DNA from: Deltaproteobacteria bacterium
Lineage (GTDB): Bacteria > Myxococcota_A > UBA9160 > PR03
Assembly: GCA_035063765.1 (NCBI GenBank)
Contig: JAPSFT010000004.1
Span: 186,001-250,000, forward strand
Direction of reading: 5' to 3'
Length of the DNA: 64,000 nucleotides
Below, piece after piece: positions 47,248 to 57,669 of this stretch. Numbering within the stretch: position 1 is the first letter of the stretch; every line of letters starts with the position of its first letter. Made by a program: the position numbers and the translations under genes. Under the pieces are notes generated by a model. It had not been told where the DNA came from. It made no database searches and was given only the letters and a program-made list of their open reading frames with translations.

Positions 47248-48029
47248 GCGGGCTCCTCGCCGGCCGCGTCGCGGTGGTGTCGGGGGTCGGGCCCGGGCTC
47301 GGCCGGGAGGTCGCGCGGGCGCTCGCGCGCGAAGGCGCCGACCTGGTGCTGGCCGCGCGTACCGCAGCGCGGCTCGGCGAGGTGGCGGCCGAGGTCCGCG
47401 CGGCCGGCCGGCGCGTGCTCGAGGTGCCGGCCGACGTCGCCGACGCCGGCGCCTGCGAGCAGCTCGCGGCGCGGGCGCGCGCCGCGTACGGGCGCATCGA
47501 CGTGCTCGTGAACAACGCCTTCGAGATGGGGCCCATGAAGCCGCTCGTCGAGGCCAGTCCGGACGAGCTGCTCCAGCCGATCCGCGTGAACCTGATCGGC
47601 GCGCTCCAGCTCACGCGCGCCGTGCTCCCCGCGATGCGCGCGCAGGGCCGGGGCTCGATCGTGATGGTCAACTCGATGGTGATCCGCGACGTGCTGCCGA
47701 ACATGGGCCCCTACGCGGCGTCGAAGGCGGCGCTCCTGGCGGCCACCCAGGGGCTGGCCCGCGAGCTCGGCCCCGAGGGCATCCGCGTGAACTCGGTGAT
47801 GCCCGGCTACATCTGGGGCCCGAACCTCCAGGCCTACTTCGCCGCGCAGGCGGAGCAGCGAGGGACGACCCCGCAGGCGATCTACGACGAGACGGCCGCC
47901 GCGACCGCGCTGCGCCACCTGCCGACCCCCGAGGAGATCGCCGACGCGGTCGTGTTCTTCGCCTCGGACCTCGCACGCGTGGTGACGGGCCAGTCGCTCG
48001 ACGTGAACGGCGGCCACGTCCTCCACTGA
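47244..48029 (+). CDS. SDR family oxidoreductase 3 of 3
   Basis: 261 residues from GTG 47244 within the GTGA overlap. Motifs: VVSGVGPGLGREVARALAREG (G-x-G-P-G-L-G variant of the nucleotide motif), LAARTAARL (Arg after strand 2, NADP-type), LVNNAFEMGPM, a VMVNSMVIRD active-site strand with Ser, and PYAASKAALL. Residues 177-209 (MPGYIWGPNLQAYFAAQAEQRG) resemble the substrate loop of the mycofactocin-coupled/LigD-like SDRs seen in actinobacterial steroid and terpene clusters, a loose match only. Confidence 0.88.
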   Translation: MSGLLAGRVAVVSGVGPGLGREVARALAREGADLVLAARTAARLGEVAAEVRAAGRRVLEVPADVADAGACEQLAARARAAYGRIDVLVNNAFEMGPMKPLVEASPDELLQPIRVNLIGALQLTRAVLPAMRAQGRGSIVMVNSMVIRDVLPNMGPYAASKAALLAATQGLARELGPEGIRVNSVMPGYIWGPNLQAYFAAQAEQRGTTPQAIYDETAAATALRHLPTPEEIADAVVFFASDLARVVTGQSLDVNGGHVLH

Positions 48030-48079
48030 GCGCGTGCCGGCCCGCGGCGCCGCGCCGGCGATCTGCTACCTCCGGGGCC

Positions 48080-49288
48080 ATGACCGAGGACCCCGCGGCG
48101 CGGGCCGCGCCCGCGTTCGAGCTGCCCGATCTCGACCGCCTCGACCTCGCCCAGCTCCAGCGGCGGCGCGGCGAGAAGTGGCGGCTCCATCCGCCCGACG
48201 TGCTGCCGGCCTGGGTCGCCGAGATGGACTTCCCGCTGGCCGCCCCGGTCCGCCGCGTCGTCGAGGAGGCGCTCGCCCTCGAGGACCTCGGCTACCCGCT
48301 GAACCCGCGCCCGCCCGACCTGCCGGCGGTCTTCGCCGCGCGCATGGCGGAGCGCTTCGGCTGGCGCATCGACCCGCGGCAGGTGGAGGTGCTGACCGAC
48401 GTCGTGCAGGGCCTCTACGTCGCGCTCGACCGCTTCAGCGCGCCCGGCGAGGGCGTGGTCGTGCAGACGCCCGTCTACCCGCCGTTCCTCCAGGCCGTGC
48501 GCGACATGGGCCGGCGGCTCGTCGAGAACCCGCTGGTCGAGGGTGCGGCGCGCTTCGAGATGGATCTCGAGGGCCTCGGCGCGGCCGTGGATCCCGCCAC
48601 ACGGGTGCTCCTCCTGTGCAATCCGCAGAACCCGACCGGCCGGGCCTTCGAGCGCGGCGAGCTCGCGGCGCTGGCCGAGCTCGCGCTGCGCCACGACTGG
48701 GTGGTGGTGTCCGACGAGATCCACGCCGATCTCGTCTACGAAGGGTCGCAGCACGTACCCTTCGCGACCCTCGCGCCCGAGGTCGAGGCGCGCACGATCA
48801 CGCTCACCTCGGCCACCAAGGCCTTCAACATCCCGGGCCTGCGCTGCGCGGTCGCCCACTTCGGGAGCGCGGAGCTCGCGGCGCGCTTCCGCTCGCTGCC
48901 CCGCCATCTCCGGGGCGGCATCGGCTCGCTCGGGCTCGCGGCCACGGCCGCGGCCTGGAGCGAGGGCCAGCCCTGGCTCGACCACGTGCTGCGCACGCTC
49001 GCGCGCAACCGCGATCTGGTCGCGGGGTTCGTCGCGCGCGAGCTGCCCGGCGTGCGCCACCACCCGCCCGAGGCGAGCTACCTCGCCTGGCTCGACTGCC
49101 GCGCGCTCGCGCTCGGCCCCTCGCCGCAGCGCTTCTTCCTGGAGCACGCGCGGGTGGGACTCTCCCCCGGCGAGGCCTTCGGCGGGCCCGGCGCGGGCTT
49201 CGTGCGGCTCAACTTCGCCACCTCGCGGGCGCTGCTCGGCGAGATCCTGGAGCGGATGGCCAAGGCGTTGCGCCAGCGCGGCGCGTGA
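48080..49288 (+). CDS. MalY/PatB family PLP-dependent aminotransferase or cystathionine beta-lyase
   Basis: 402 residues, fold-type I PLP enzyme. The family marks are LPAWVAEMDFPLAAPV near residues 42-57, NPQNPTGRAF, VVSDEIHADLVY and the Schiff-base lysine Lys247 in TSATKAFNIPGLR; FATSRALL near the end holds the carboxylate-binding arginine. PatB/MalY enzymes cleave C-S bonds of cystathionine and related conjugates; some act as aminotransferases. The ATG lies 7 bases after TACCTC, with no clear ribosome site (CCGGGG only). Follows the SDR trio on the same strand after 50 bases. Confidence 0.9.
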   Translation: MTEDPAARAAPAFELPDLDRLDLAQLQRRRGEKWRLHPPDVLPAWVAEMDFPLAAPVRRVVEEALALEDLGYPLNPRPPDLPAVFAARMAERFGWRIDPRQVEVLTDVVQGLYVALDRFSAPGEGVVVQTPVYPPFLQAVRDMGRRLVENPLVEGAARFEMDLEGLGAAVDPATRVLLLCNPQNPTGRAFERGELAALAELALRHDWVVVSDEIHADLVYEGSQHVPFATLAPEVEARTITLTSATKAFNIPGLRCAVAHFGSAELAARFRSLPRHLRGGIGSLGLAATAAAWSEGQPWLDHVLRTLARNRDLVAGFVARELPGVRHHPPEASYLAWLDCRALALGPSPQRFFLEHARVGLSPGEAFGGPGAGFVRLNFATSRALLGEILERMAKALRQRGA

Positions 49289-49302
49289 TACCCTGCGGCG
49301 CG

Positions 49303-50526
49303 ATGCCCCTCCAGATCCGGGATCCCGAGGTCTTCGGCGTCGGCCACGACTCGCTGACCCTGAGCTTCCGGGTCGAGGACGGCGCGGGGCCGGTCGACGC
49401 GGCGGTGCGCGTGCTCGTGGACGGCGAGGCGCGCGCGATCGCGGAGGGGCCCGGGACCCGCGTCGTGCGCCTCGGGGGCCTGCCCGCCGGTCGCGCGCTG
49501 CGGCTCGAGCTCGTGGCGCCCGGCGTCGAGGTGCCGCCCCACGACCGCTACTGGCCCGAGCGCGTGCGCACGCTGCCGGCCCCCCGCGCGCGCCGCACCG
49601 CCACCTTCGCGACCCTCAACGACCTGCACTTCGGCGAGCCCCGCTTCGGCGGGCGCCTCACGGCCGACCACGAGTACGGCGAGGCCGAGCCCGGCTTCCC
49701 GCTGATCCGCGCCGACGACAGCGAGCTTCCCTACTGGCGGATCATGAACGAGGACGCCATCGCCGAGATCAACGCGGCGGGCGTGGACGCGGCCTTCGTG
49801 AAGGGCGACATCGCGGACGTGGGGCTGCCCGAGCAGTTCGCGCTCGCGCGCGAGGCCTTCGCGCGCTTCGCGATGCCCCACCACGCCTTCCTCGGCAACC
49901 ACGACTACTACGGGCGCCACAACGGGGCGGGCGAGGTCGACGGCTACGCGCTCCTCGGCCAGCCGCGCGCGCCGCGCCAGGTCGAGCTCGGTGGCTGGCG
50001 CCTGCTGCTGCTCGAGACCGCCGAGCCCGGCCTCCACCACGGTGTGTTCGCCGAGGACCGCCTCGCGTGGCTCGCCGGGGCGCTCGCCGAGACCCGGGAG
50101 CAGGGCCTCCCGACCCTGCTCCTCATGCACCACCAGCCGGTCCCGCCCGAGCACCGCGACAGCTACCCGAACACGATCGGGATGGAGCCCGAGCACTCGC
50201 TGCGCTTCTTCGACCTGATCGGTGCGAACCCGCAGGTGCGGGGCGTCCTGATCGGGCACACCCATCGCAACCGCGTGCGCCGCTACCCGGCCGCGGGCCA
50301 CGCCCCCTTCGTCGAGGTGAACTGCACCAAGGACTACCCGGGCGGCTGGGCGCACTACGAGCTCTACGAGGACGGCAGCTTCCGCCAGGAGGTGCGGCGC
50401 ACCTCGAGCGGGCGGGCGCTCGCCCACTCGACGCGCTGCCGCCACTGCTTCCGCGGCTTCTACCGCGACTTCGCGCTCGGAACGCTCGAGGAGCGGAGCT
50501 TCGTCGCCGGTGCGGGGGACGGCTAG
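49303..50526 (+). CDS. calcineurin-like metallophosphoesterase
   Basis: 407 residues. N-terminal beta domain of about 95 residues, then the metal-binding series LNDLHFGEP (D-x-H), FVKGDIAD (G-D), FLGNHDYYG (G-N-H-D), MHHQPV and IGHTHRNRV (G-H-x-H). The C-terminal segment carries a STRCRHCFRGFYRDFALG stretch with a C-x-x-C pair. No signal peptide, so cytoplasmic. Similar proteins cleave cyclic nucleotides or other phosphodiesters, but the extra N-terminal domain makes the substrate uncertain. ATG lies 8 bases after TACCCT with no ribosome site, and 14 bases after the previous stop. Confidence 0.88.
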   Translation: MPLQIRDPEVFGVGHDSLTLSFRVEDGAGPVDAAVRVLVDGEARAIAEGPGTRVVRLGGLPAGRALRLELVAPGVEVPPHDRYWPERVRTLPAPRARRTATFATLNDLHFGEPRFGGRLTADHEYGEAEPGFPLIRADDSELPYWRIMNEDAIAEINAAGVDAAFVKGDIADVGLPEQFALAREAFARFAMPHHAFLGNHDYYGRHNGAGEVDGYALLGQPRAPRQVELGGWRLLLLETAEPGLHHGVFAEDRLAWLAGALAETREQGLPTLLLMHHQPVPPEHRDSYPNTIGMEPEHSLRFFDLIGANPQVRGVLIGHTHRNRVRRYPAAGHAPFVEVNCTKDYPGGWAHYELYEDGSFRQEVRRTSSGRALAHSTRCRHCFRGFYRDFALGTLEERSFVAGAGDG

Positions 50527-50543
50527 GAACGGGAGGTCCGATC

Positions 50544-51051
50544 GTGAGAGCCGTCCTGCGCGTCCTCGGCCTCCTCTTCGCGGGTCTGCTCCTCGGGATC
50601 GCCGCCCTGTCGGTCGCGGCCCGCTTCCACGACGGGCCGATCGCGATCTTCGCCGGCGGACCCTTCACGAGCGGGCGGCTCGTGACGGGGCCCGAGCCCG
50701 ACTGGAGCTTCGTCCACGGGGTCCGCGAGGTGGAGTTCCAGCTCCTCGCTCCGCCTCGCTCGCGCACCACCTGGATCCTCGACCACGAGGGCAGGGCGTA
50801 CATCCCCTGCGGCTACATGACGAGCTGGTGGGGACGGCTCTGGAAGCGCTGGCCGCACGAGGCCGCGCGGGATCCGCGCATCCTCCTGCGCGTCGGCGAC
50901 GAGCTCTACGAGCGCCGGCTCGTGCGGATCGAGGCGGGCCCCGAGGTGGCGCCGCTGCTCGCCGAGCTCGGCCGCAAGTACCTCGGGGGCCGCGAGGTCC
51001 CGCTGGCGGCCGTGCGCTCCGGCGAGCTCTGGCTCTTCGAGCTGGCGCCGC

Positions 51052-51068
<17 letters not shown>
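50544..51068 (+). CDS. membrane-anchored hypothetical protein, split-barrel-like
   Basis: 174 residues from GTG 50544 with GGGAGGT upstream. One N-terminal membrane helix (VLGLLFAGLLLGIAALSV), then SFVHGVREVEFQLLAPPRSRTTWILDHEGRAYIPCGYM and PRILLRVGDELYERRLVRIEAG, an arrangement like flavin/F420-binding split barrels. Not recognised as a named family. It lies 17 bases after the metallophosphoesterase stop and overlaps the convergent aminotransferase by 17 bases. Confidence 0.65.
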
Positions 51069-52431
<1,363 letters not shown>

Positions 52432-52501
52432 GGGCGGGGAGGATACGCGAGCGAGCCGCGCGGGCGCGATCGGCTACCGTCGCCCGCGAGCGGAGGCCGC
52501 C

Positions 52502-53221
52502 ATGGGGGAGGCGCGGGAGCACAGCCAGGAGCGCCGGCGCGAGCTGCTCCAGAAGGTGCCCCTCTTCAGCGGGCTCGCGCCCGAGCGGCTCGAGGCGCTC
52601 GCCGGCGCCACCACCACGAGGCGCCTCGCGTCGCGCGAGCCGCTCTTCCACCGGGGCGACGCGGCGGCCCAGGTGTACGTCGTCGCGAGCGGCCGGCTGA
52701 AGGTCGTCGCCACCTCGAAGGAGGGCGGCGACATGGTGCTCGCGATCCTCGACGAGGGTGAGGTGGTGGGCGAGCTCCCGATGTTGACCGGCGGCCGGCG
52801 CACGGCGAGCGTGGTCGCCCTCGAGCCCTGCGAGCTCGTGGCGCTGGCGCGCCGCGATTTCCTGCGCTTCCTGCGCGAGCAGCCCGAGGCGGCGGTCGAG
52901 CTCCTGGTCGTGCTCGCCGAGCGCCTGGTGCGGATCAGCGAGTTCGCCGAGGACACGCTCTTCCTGGCCGTGCCGGCGCGGCTCGCGAAGAAGCTCCTGC
53001 ACCTGGCCGAGCGTTTCGGAAGCGAAGCGGGCAGCGGCGTGCGGATCGGGCTCCGGCTCTCCCAGAGCGAGCTCGCGGACCTGGTCGGCACCACCCGCGA
53101 GAGCGTCAACAAGCAGCTCCGCGCCTGGAGCGGGGACGGGATCCTGCGCATGGAGCGCGGCGAGCTCACGATCCTCGACCCGGCGCGGCTCGAGCACTTC
53201 GCCGGTCTCGTCGCGCGCTGA
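52502..53221 (+). CDS. Crp/Fnr family transcriptional regulator
   Basis: 239 residues from ATG 52502, with GGAGG six bases before it. Cyclic-nucleotide-binding-like beta roll (LFHRGDAAAQVYVVASGRLKVVATSKEGGDMVLAILDEGEVVGELPMLTGGRRTASVVALEPCEL), dimerisation helix, and a winged helix with LRLSQSELADLVGTTRESVNKQLRAW. No N-terminal cysteine cluster of Fnr. The R-T-A-S and G-E-x-P motifs near residue 100 match cNMP-type pockets, so a cyclic nucleotide ligand is possible. A TACCGT hexamer lies at 52473-52478. Confidence 0.92.
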   Translation: MGEAREHSQERRRELLQKVPLFSGLAPERLEALAGATTTRRLASREPLFHRGDAAAQVYVVASGRLKVVATSKEGGDMVLAILDEGEVVGELPMLTGGRRTASVVALEPCELVALARRDFLRFLREQPEAAVELLVVLAERLVRISEFAEDTLFLAVPARLAKKLLHLAERFGSEAGSGVRIGLRLSQSELADLVGTTRESVNKQLRAWSGDGILRMERGELTILDPARLEHFAGLVAR

Positions 53222-53294
53222 GCCGGCCCGGGGCTTGCCCCCGATGCCGCGCCGCCCGGACGCGCTACCGTGCCACGATCGGGAGGACCGGCGA

Positions 53295-53591
53295 TTGCGC
53301 GCCCGCGGGACCTTCGCTCCCTTCGTCGACCGGGCCGGCAGCCGCGCCGGCCGCCGGATCCGCACGGCAGCGCGCGCGCCTGCCGCGGCGCTGCTGCTCG
53401 CCTGGCTCGTGGCGGCCGCACCAGCGGCGCGCGCCGACGAGCACGATCCCGAGCGCGCCGCGCACCCGGTGCGGATCGCGGCCTACGTCCTGCATCCGAT
53501 CGGTGTCGTGCTCGACTACCTGATCGTGCGTCCGGCGCACTGGGTGGTGGAGCGCGAGCCCTTCCGCACCCTCTTCGGTCACGAGGACTGA
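53295..53591 (+). CDS. small exported protein of unknown function
   Basis: 98 residues from TTG 53295, chosen because GGGAGG lies 8 bases upstream; earlier in-frame starts have no ribosome site. An arginine-rich n-region precedes a signal peptide (APAAALLLAWLVAAAPAARA), then a short mature part: HPVRIAAYVLHPIGVVLDYLIVRPAHWVVEREPFRTLFGHE. This HP-x-G-x-x-x-D/E-Y...RP-x-HW pattern looks like a small family I recall from deltaproteobacterial genomes, possibly with a second membrane segment, function unknown. Between the Crp/Fnr gene and lptC. Confidence 0.65.
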   Translation: MRARGTFAPFVDRAGSRAGRRIRTAARAPAAALLLAWLVAAAPAARADEHDPERAAHPVRIAAYVLHPIGVVLDYLIVRPAHWVVEREPFRTLFGHED

Positions 53592-53635
53592 GCGCCGCGA
53601 GCCTCCGGTGCGGGCTCGGCAGGCAACTTTCTCCG

Positions 53636-53664
53636 TTGTTCCCGGAGGACGCGGGCGGTATGAT
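53636..53664 (+). promoter_or_regulatory. promoter of the lptC-lptA-lptB-rpoN operon
   Basis: TTGTTC at 53636-53641 and TATGAT at 53659-53664 with an exact 17-base spacer. Six bases separate the -10 from the ATG at 53671, so the transcript should begin at the start codon. It is the first of a long chain of overlapping genes. Confidence 0.65.
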
Positions 53665-53670
53665 CCTTGC

Positions 53671-54198
53671 ATGAATTTCCCCGCACTCCTTCGCGGCGCG
53701 CGGCGCCTCCACCCGATGGCGATGCTCGCCGTCGCAGCGCTCGAGGGCATGGCATCGGCAGCGGTGGCCGCGCCGCCGATGCGCATCGAGGGGATGACCT
53801 TCGTCGCGAGCACGGGCCCGGTGACCGAGCTCCTGGTGGCCGCGGACGAGGCGGACGTCGACATCGCCGGCAACCGCGCCGAGCTCGAAGCCGTACACGC
53901 CGAGTGGACCGGCGCGGACGGGCGCGCGAGCCTCGCGCTGCGCTGCGAGCGCGGTGAGTTCGATCTCGCGACGAACGACCTCGTTGCGATCGGCGACGTG
54001 CGGGGCCGCCTCGGTGACGGGCGTGAGTTCCGCGCGCCGTGGCTCCGCTACGACCGGGCCAAGGGGGTCGCGTTCACCGACGCGCCCGTGCTGATCGTCG
54101 ACCAGGGCCGCCAGCTACGCGGCGGCGGCCTTCGCTACCACGTTCGAGACCGGAGGCTGCGGCTCACCGCCGGCGCCTCCGTACGGGAGCCGAAGTGA
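53671..54198 (+). CDS. lptC: LptC-like LPS export periplasmic protein
   Basis: 175 residues. A signal-anchor/export segment (MAMLAVAALEGMASAAVA) then a beta-jellyroll pattern: VTELLVAADEADVDIAGNRAELEAVHAEW, CERGEFDLATNDLVAIGDVRGRL, FRAPWLRYDRAKGVAFTDAPVLI, the staggered strands of LptC/LptA/LptD bridge proteins. It would take LPS from the LptBFG transporter and pass it to LptA. Sequence identity to E. coli LptC is low; assignment rests on strand pattern and gene order. Overlaps lptA by GTGA. Confidence 0.75.
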   Translation: MNFPALLRGARRLHPMAMLAVAALEGMASAAVAAPPMRIEGMTFVASTGPVTELLVAADEADVDIAGNRAELEAVHAEWTGADGRASLALRCERGEFDLATNDLVAIGDVRGRLGDGREFRAPWLRYDRAKGVAFTDAPVLIVDQGRQLRGGGLRYHVRDRRLRLTAGASVREPK

Positions 54199-54956
54199 CC
54201 CGACGTGGCCTGGGAGCCGTTCTCGCGAGCGCCGGCATCGCGATCTGCCTGCTCGTGCTCGCCTACGACCCGGACGCTGCCCGAGCGCGCTCGAGTGCGG
54301 CGGCGATTGCGCCGAAGGAGCCGGGGGCGCCCTACGCGGCCACCGCTGGGGCCCCGGAGGGAAGCACCGTGGCCGCCACGCCGGCCGAGCCGATCCGGCT
54401 CGCCGTCAACGAGCAGGAGCAGGGCCCGCCGCCGGCCACGCCGGCCGCTGAGGACGTGGCCGCCCGGACGCCGGCGGACGCGCCCCGGCCGGGCATGCTC
54501 CGGATCGAGAGCGACCAGCCCCTCTCGATCACCGCCGAGGAGCTCGAGGCGATCGAGGAGCCGGACGGGAGCCGCCGGCTCGTCTTCAACCAGAAGGTGA
54601 ACGTGGACCAGGGCGGGCTCCGGGTGCAGTCGGACCGGCTCGAGGCCCATTACGCGCCGCAGGCAAGCGAGCCCGAACGGCTCGTCGCGCGCGGCCACGT
54701 CCGGGTCCGGCAGGAGAAGCGCGAGCTCTCGTGCGCGACCGCCACCTACTTCCCGGCCAAGCAGCAGCTCGAGTGCTCGGGCAACGCCCTGCTCCGCGAC
54801 GGGGCGAACCGGGTGAGCGGCAAGACGATCGAGATCCTGTTCGCCGAGGATCGCATCCGCGTGAAGGGCGGGGCGACGGTGAACGTGGCGCCCGAGGAGA
54901 AGAAGGCCGCACCCGGGGCCAGCGCCGAGGCGCGGCCGGTGGAGACCACCCCTTGA
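54195..54956 (+). CDS. lptA: LptA family LPS transport periplasmic protein
   Basis: 253 residues. N-terminal membrane/signal segment (GAVLASAGIAICLLVLAY), a low-complexity Ala/Pro/Glu linker to about residue 95, then the OstA-like jellyroll: LSITAEELEAIEEPDGSRRLVFNQKVNVDQGGLRVQSDRLEAHY, VARGHVRVRQEKRELSCATATYF, CSGNALLRDGANRVSGKTIEILF and IRVKGGATVNV. It forms the periplasmic bridge for LPS. The linker is longer than usual and may keep the protein membrane-tethered. TTGA overlap with lptB. Confidence 0.87.
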   Translation: MTRRGLGAVLASAGIAICLLVLAYDPDAARARSSAAAIAPKEPGAPYAATAGAPEGSTVAATPAEPIRLAVNEQEQGPPPATPAAEDVAARTPADAPRPGMLRIESDQPLSITAEELEAIEEPDGSRRLVFNQKVNVDQGGLRVQSDRLEAHYAPQASEPERLVARGHVRVRQEKRELSCATATYFPAKQQLECSGNALLRDGANRVSGKTIEILFAEDRIRVKGGATVNVAPEEKKAAPGASAEARPVETTP

Positions 54957-55684
54957 GCCGTCCGGCGCTCGCCGCGCGCGGGCTGCGCAAGCGCTACGGC
55001 GACCGCGAGGTCGTGTGCGGGATCGACCTCCAGGTCGCGCCCGGCGAGATCGTCGGACTGCTCGGACCCAACGGGGCCGGCAAGACCACCACCTTCAACC
55101 TGATCGTCGGCGGCGTGCGGCCGAGCGCCGGGCGCGTCTTCCTCGGCGAGCGCGAGATCACGGACCTGCCGATGTTCCGCCGCGCGCGGCTCGGCCTCAC
55201 CTACCTGCCACAGGAGCCCTCGATCTTCCGGCGCCTGTCGGTGGCGGACAACGTGAACGCGATCCTCGAGACGGTCGAGCCGAATCGCGCGCTGCGCCGC
55301 GAGCGCTTGCACGAGCTGCTCCAGGAGCTGGGCCTCGGTGGCAAGGCGCACCTGCGCGGCGGCTCGCTCTCGGGTGGCGAGCGCCGGCGCGTCGAGGTCG
55401 CGCGCGCGCTGGTGCTCGACCCCAAGTACATGCTGCTCGACGAGCCCTTCTCGGGCATCGACCCGATCGCGGTGATCGAGATCCAGAAGGTGATCGAGCA
55501 CCTGAAGCTGCGCGGGATCGGGATCGTGGTCACCGACCACAACGTGCGCGAGACGCTCTCGATCTGCGACCGCGCCTACATCATCAAGGACGGGTCGATC
55601 CTGCGCGAAGGGAAGCCGAGCGAGATCGCGGCGGACCCGACGGTGCGCGAGATCTACCTCGGCCAGAACTTCCAGCTCGGCTAG
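54953..55684 (+). CDS. lptB: LPS export ABC transporter ATP-binding protein LptB
   Basis: 243 residues from TTG 54953 within the lptA stop. ABC motifs: Walker A GPNGAGKTTT, Q-loop YLPQEPSIFRRL, signature LSGGERRRVEVARAL, Walker B YMLLDEPFSGIDP and switch TDHNVRE. The P-Q-E-P-S-I-F-R-R-L string is typical of LptB. Powers LPS extraction by LptFG, which are not in this window. Twelve bases before rpoN. Confidence 0.96.
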   Translation: MSRPALAARGLRKRYGDREVVCGIDLQVAPGEIVGLLGPNGAGKTTTFNLIVGGVRPSAGRVFLGEREITDLPMFRRARLGLTYLPQEPSIFRRLSVADNVNAILETVEPNRALRRERLHELLQELGLGGKAHLRGGSLSGGERRRVEVARALVLDPKYMLLDEPFSGIDPIAVIEIQKVIEHLKLRGIGIVVTDHNVRETLSICDRAYIIKDGSILREGKPSEIAADPTVREIYLGQNFQLG

Positions 55685-55696
55685 CGGCGGGGACCG

Positions 55697-57169
55697 ATGG
55701 CGATCGAGATCAAGCAACAGCTCCGCCTGAGCCAGCAGCTGGTGATGACGCCCCAGCTGCAGCAGGCGATCAAGCTGCTGCAGCTCTCGCGGCTCGAGCT
55801 GGCCGACGTGGTCACCCAGGAGCTCCAGGAGAACCCCGTGCTCGAGGTCTCCGAGGACCTCGACGAGGACCTGCCCCGCGAGGTGCAGGCGGACAGCCAC
55901 GAGGCCGAAGCGCCGGTGGCCGAGACCGAGGCGCACTCCGACGAGGTCTCCGAGCACCGCGAAGCGAGCGACGCGGACAAGATCGCCGACATCGACTGGC
56001 AGAGCTACGCGGAGGCCTATCCGCAGACCGGCTTCCAGGGCGAGCTGCGCGAGGACGACGAGCGCCGTTCACTGGAGGGCACGCTCACCCGGCGCGAGAC
56101 GCTCGCCGAGCACCTCGACTGGCAGCTCCAGCTCTCGGAGTTCGGCGAGGCGGAGCGCGCCGCGGCCCAGGTCATCATCGGCAACCTCGACGACGACGGC
56201 TACCTGCGCGCCGACCTCGAGGAGGTGGCGCGCGCCAGCCGGGTCGGCGTCGAGGTGGCCGAGAGCGCGCTCCGCAAGGTCCAGCTCTTCGATCCGACCG
56301 GGGTCGCGGCCCGCGACCTGCGCGAGTGCCTGCTGCTCCAGATCGACACGCTCGGGGTCGGGGATCCGCTCGCGCGGACGCTGGTGGCCGACCACCTCGA
56401 CGCGCTCCAGCGCCGCGACTTCCGGGGCATCGCCCGCGCGCTCGCCGTCTCCATCGAGGAGGTGGCCGCGGCCGGCCGCGTCGTCGGGCGCCTCGAGCCG
56501 CGGCCGGGCCGGCCCTTCGGCGGCGAGGATCCCATCTACATCATCCCCGACATCTACGTGTACAAGGTCGGGGACGACCTCCACGTGGTGCTCAACGAGG
56601 ACGGCCTGCCCAAGCTCAAAATCAACCAGCTCTACCGCGACGTGCTGGCGCGCGGGGGCGAGGGTGTGGCCAAGGACACCCGCGACTACGTGCAGGACAA
56701 GGTCCGCTCGGCGCTCTGGCTGATCAAGTCGATCCACCAGCGGCAGCGCACCATCTACAAGGTGATGACCAGCATCATCAAGCACCAGCGCGAGTTCTTC
56801 GAGCGCGGCGTGCAGTACCTGAAGCCCCTGAACCTGCGCGACGTCGCCGAGGACATCGGCATGCACGAGTCCACGGTGAGCCGGGTGACCACCAACAAGT
56901 ACGCCTACACGCCGCAGGGCATCTTCGAGCTCAAGTTCTTCTTCAACTCGAGCATCAACCGCGTCGACGGCGACGCGATCGCGAGCGAGAGCGTGAAGGA
57001 GAAGATCCGCCGCATCATCACGGCCGAGGACCCGCGCCGCCCGCTCTCGGACCAGCGCATCGCCGAGATGCTGCGCACCGGCAACATCGACATCGCCCGG
57101 CGCACGGTCACCAAGTACCGGGAGGCGATGAACATCCTCTCCTCGACGAAGCGGAGGCGGGTCGGCTAG
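55697..57169 (+). CDS. rpoN: RNA polymerase sigma-54 factor
   Basis: 490 residues. Region I is glutamine/leucine-rich (IEIKQQLRLSQQLVMTPQLQQAIKLLQLSRLEL); an acidic region II spans about 45-100; then the core-binding domain with CLLLQIDTLG; the helix-turn-helix NLRDVAEDIGMHESTVSRVT; and the RpoN box ARRTVTKYREAMN near the C terminus. Directs activator-dependent transcription from -24/-12 promoters. No partner enhancer-binding protein is encoded in the window. Located between lptB and ptsN as in many proteobacteria, but without hpf. Confidence 0.97.
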   Translation: MAIEIKQQLRLSQQLVMTPQLQQAIKLLQLSRLELADVVTQELQENPVLEVSEDLDEDLPREVQADSHEAEAPVAETEAHSDEVSEHREASDADKIADIDWQSYAEAYPQTGFQGELREDDERRSLEGTLTRRETLAEHLDWQLQLSEFGEAERAAAQVIIGNLDDDGYLRADLEEVARASRVGVEVAESALRKVQLFDPTGVAARDLRECLLLQIDTLGVGDPLARTLVADHLDALQRRDFRGIARALAVSIEEVAAAGRVVGRLEPRPGRPFGGEDPIYIIPDIYVYKVGDDLHVVLNEDGLPKLKINQLYRDVLARGGEGVAKDTRDYVQDKVRSALWLIKSIHQRQRTIYKVMTSIIKHQREFFERGVQYLKPLNLRDVAEDIGMHESTVSRVTTNKYAYTPQGIFELKFFFNSSINRVDGDAIASESVKEKIRRIITAEDPRRPLSDQRIAEMLRTGNIDIARRTVTKYREAMNILSSTKRRRVG

Positions 57170-57194
57170 CCTGCCGCCGGACCCGGGGGCGTCC

Positions 57195-57656
57195 ATGAAG
57201 ATCACCGACATCCTGGTGCGCGACGCCGTGATCCTCGACCTCGTTCCGGGCGCCAAGCGCGAGGTGTTGGGCCAGATGGCCCACGCGCTCGCGAACGCCG
57301 AGCGCGAGGTGGGCGAGGAGCGCCTGGTCGAGGTGCTGATCGAGCGCGAGAAGCTCCAGAGCACCGGGATCGGCGAGGCGGTCGCGATCCCGCACGGAAA
57401 GCTCCCCGGCATCTCGCGGCTCCTGGCCTCCTTCGCCCGCAGCCGGGCGGGGGTGGACTTCGAGTCGATCGACGGCCAGGCGACCCACCTCTTCTTCCTG
57501 CTGGTGGTGCCCGAGCACTCCGGGGGGCAGCACCTGAAGGCCCTGGCCCGCATCTCCCGGTTCTTCCGCGACGCGGCGTTCCGCAAGCGGCTCCTCGAGG
57601 CCGAGACCCGCGACGAGGTGTTCCGCGCGATCGAGGAAGAGGACGCGAAGTTCTGA
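57195..57656 (+). CDS. ptsN: PTS EIIA-Ntr (PtsN) regulatory protein
   Basis: 153 residues of the fructose/mannitol EIIA fold. Phosphorylatable histidine His67 in STGIGEAVAIPHGKLPG. The protein would accept phosphate from an NPr/HPr and act as a regulator rather than in sugar transport, as no EIIB/EIIC gene is nearby. Twenty-six bases after rpoN; the ATG is preceded by only GGGGG. Confidence 0.94.
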   Translation: MKITDILVRDAVILDLVPGAKREVLGQMAHALANAEREVGEERLVEVLIEREKLQSTGIGEAVAIPHGKLPGISRLLASFARSRAGVDFESIDGQATHLFFLLVVPEHSGGQHLKALARISRFFRDAAFRKRLLEAETRDEVFRAIEEEDAKF

Positions 57657-57669
57657 GCCCGGGGCGCTC

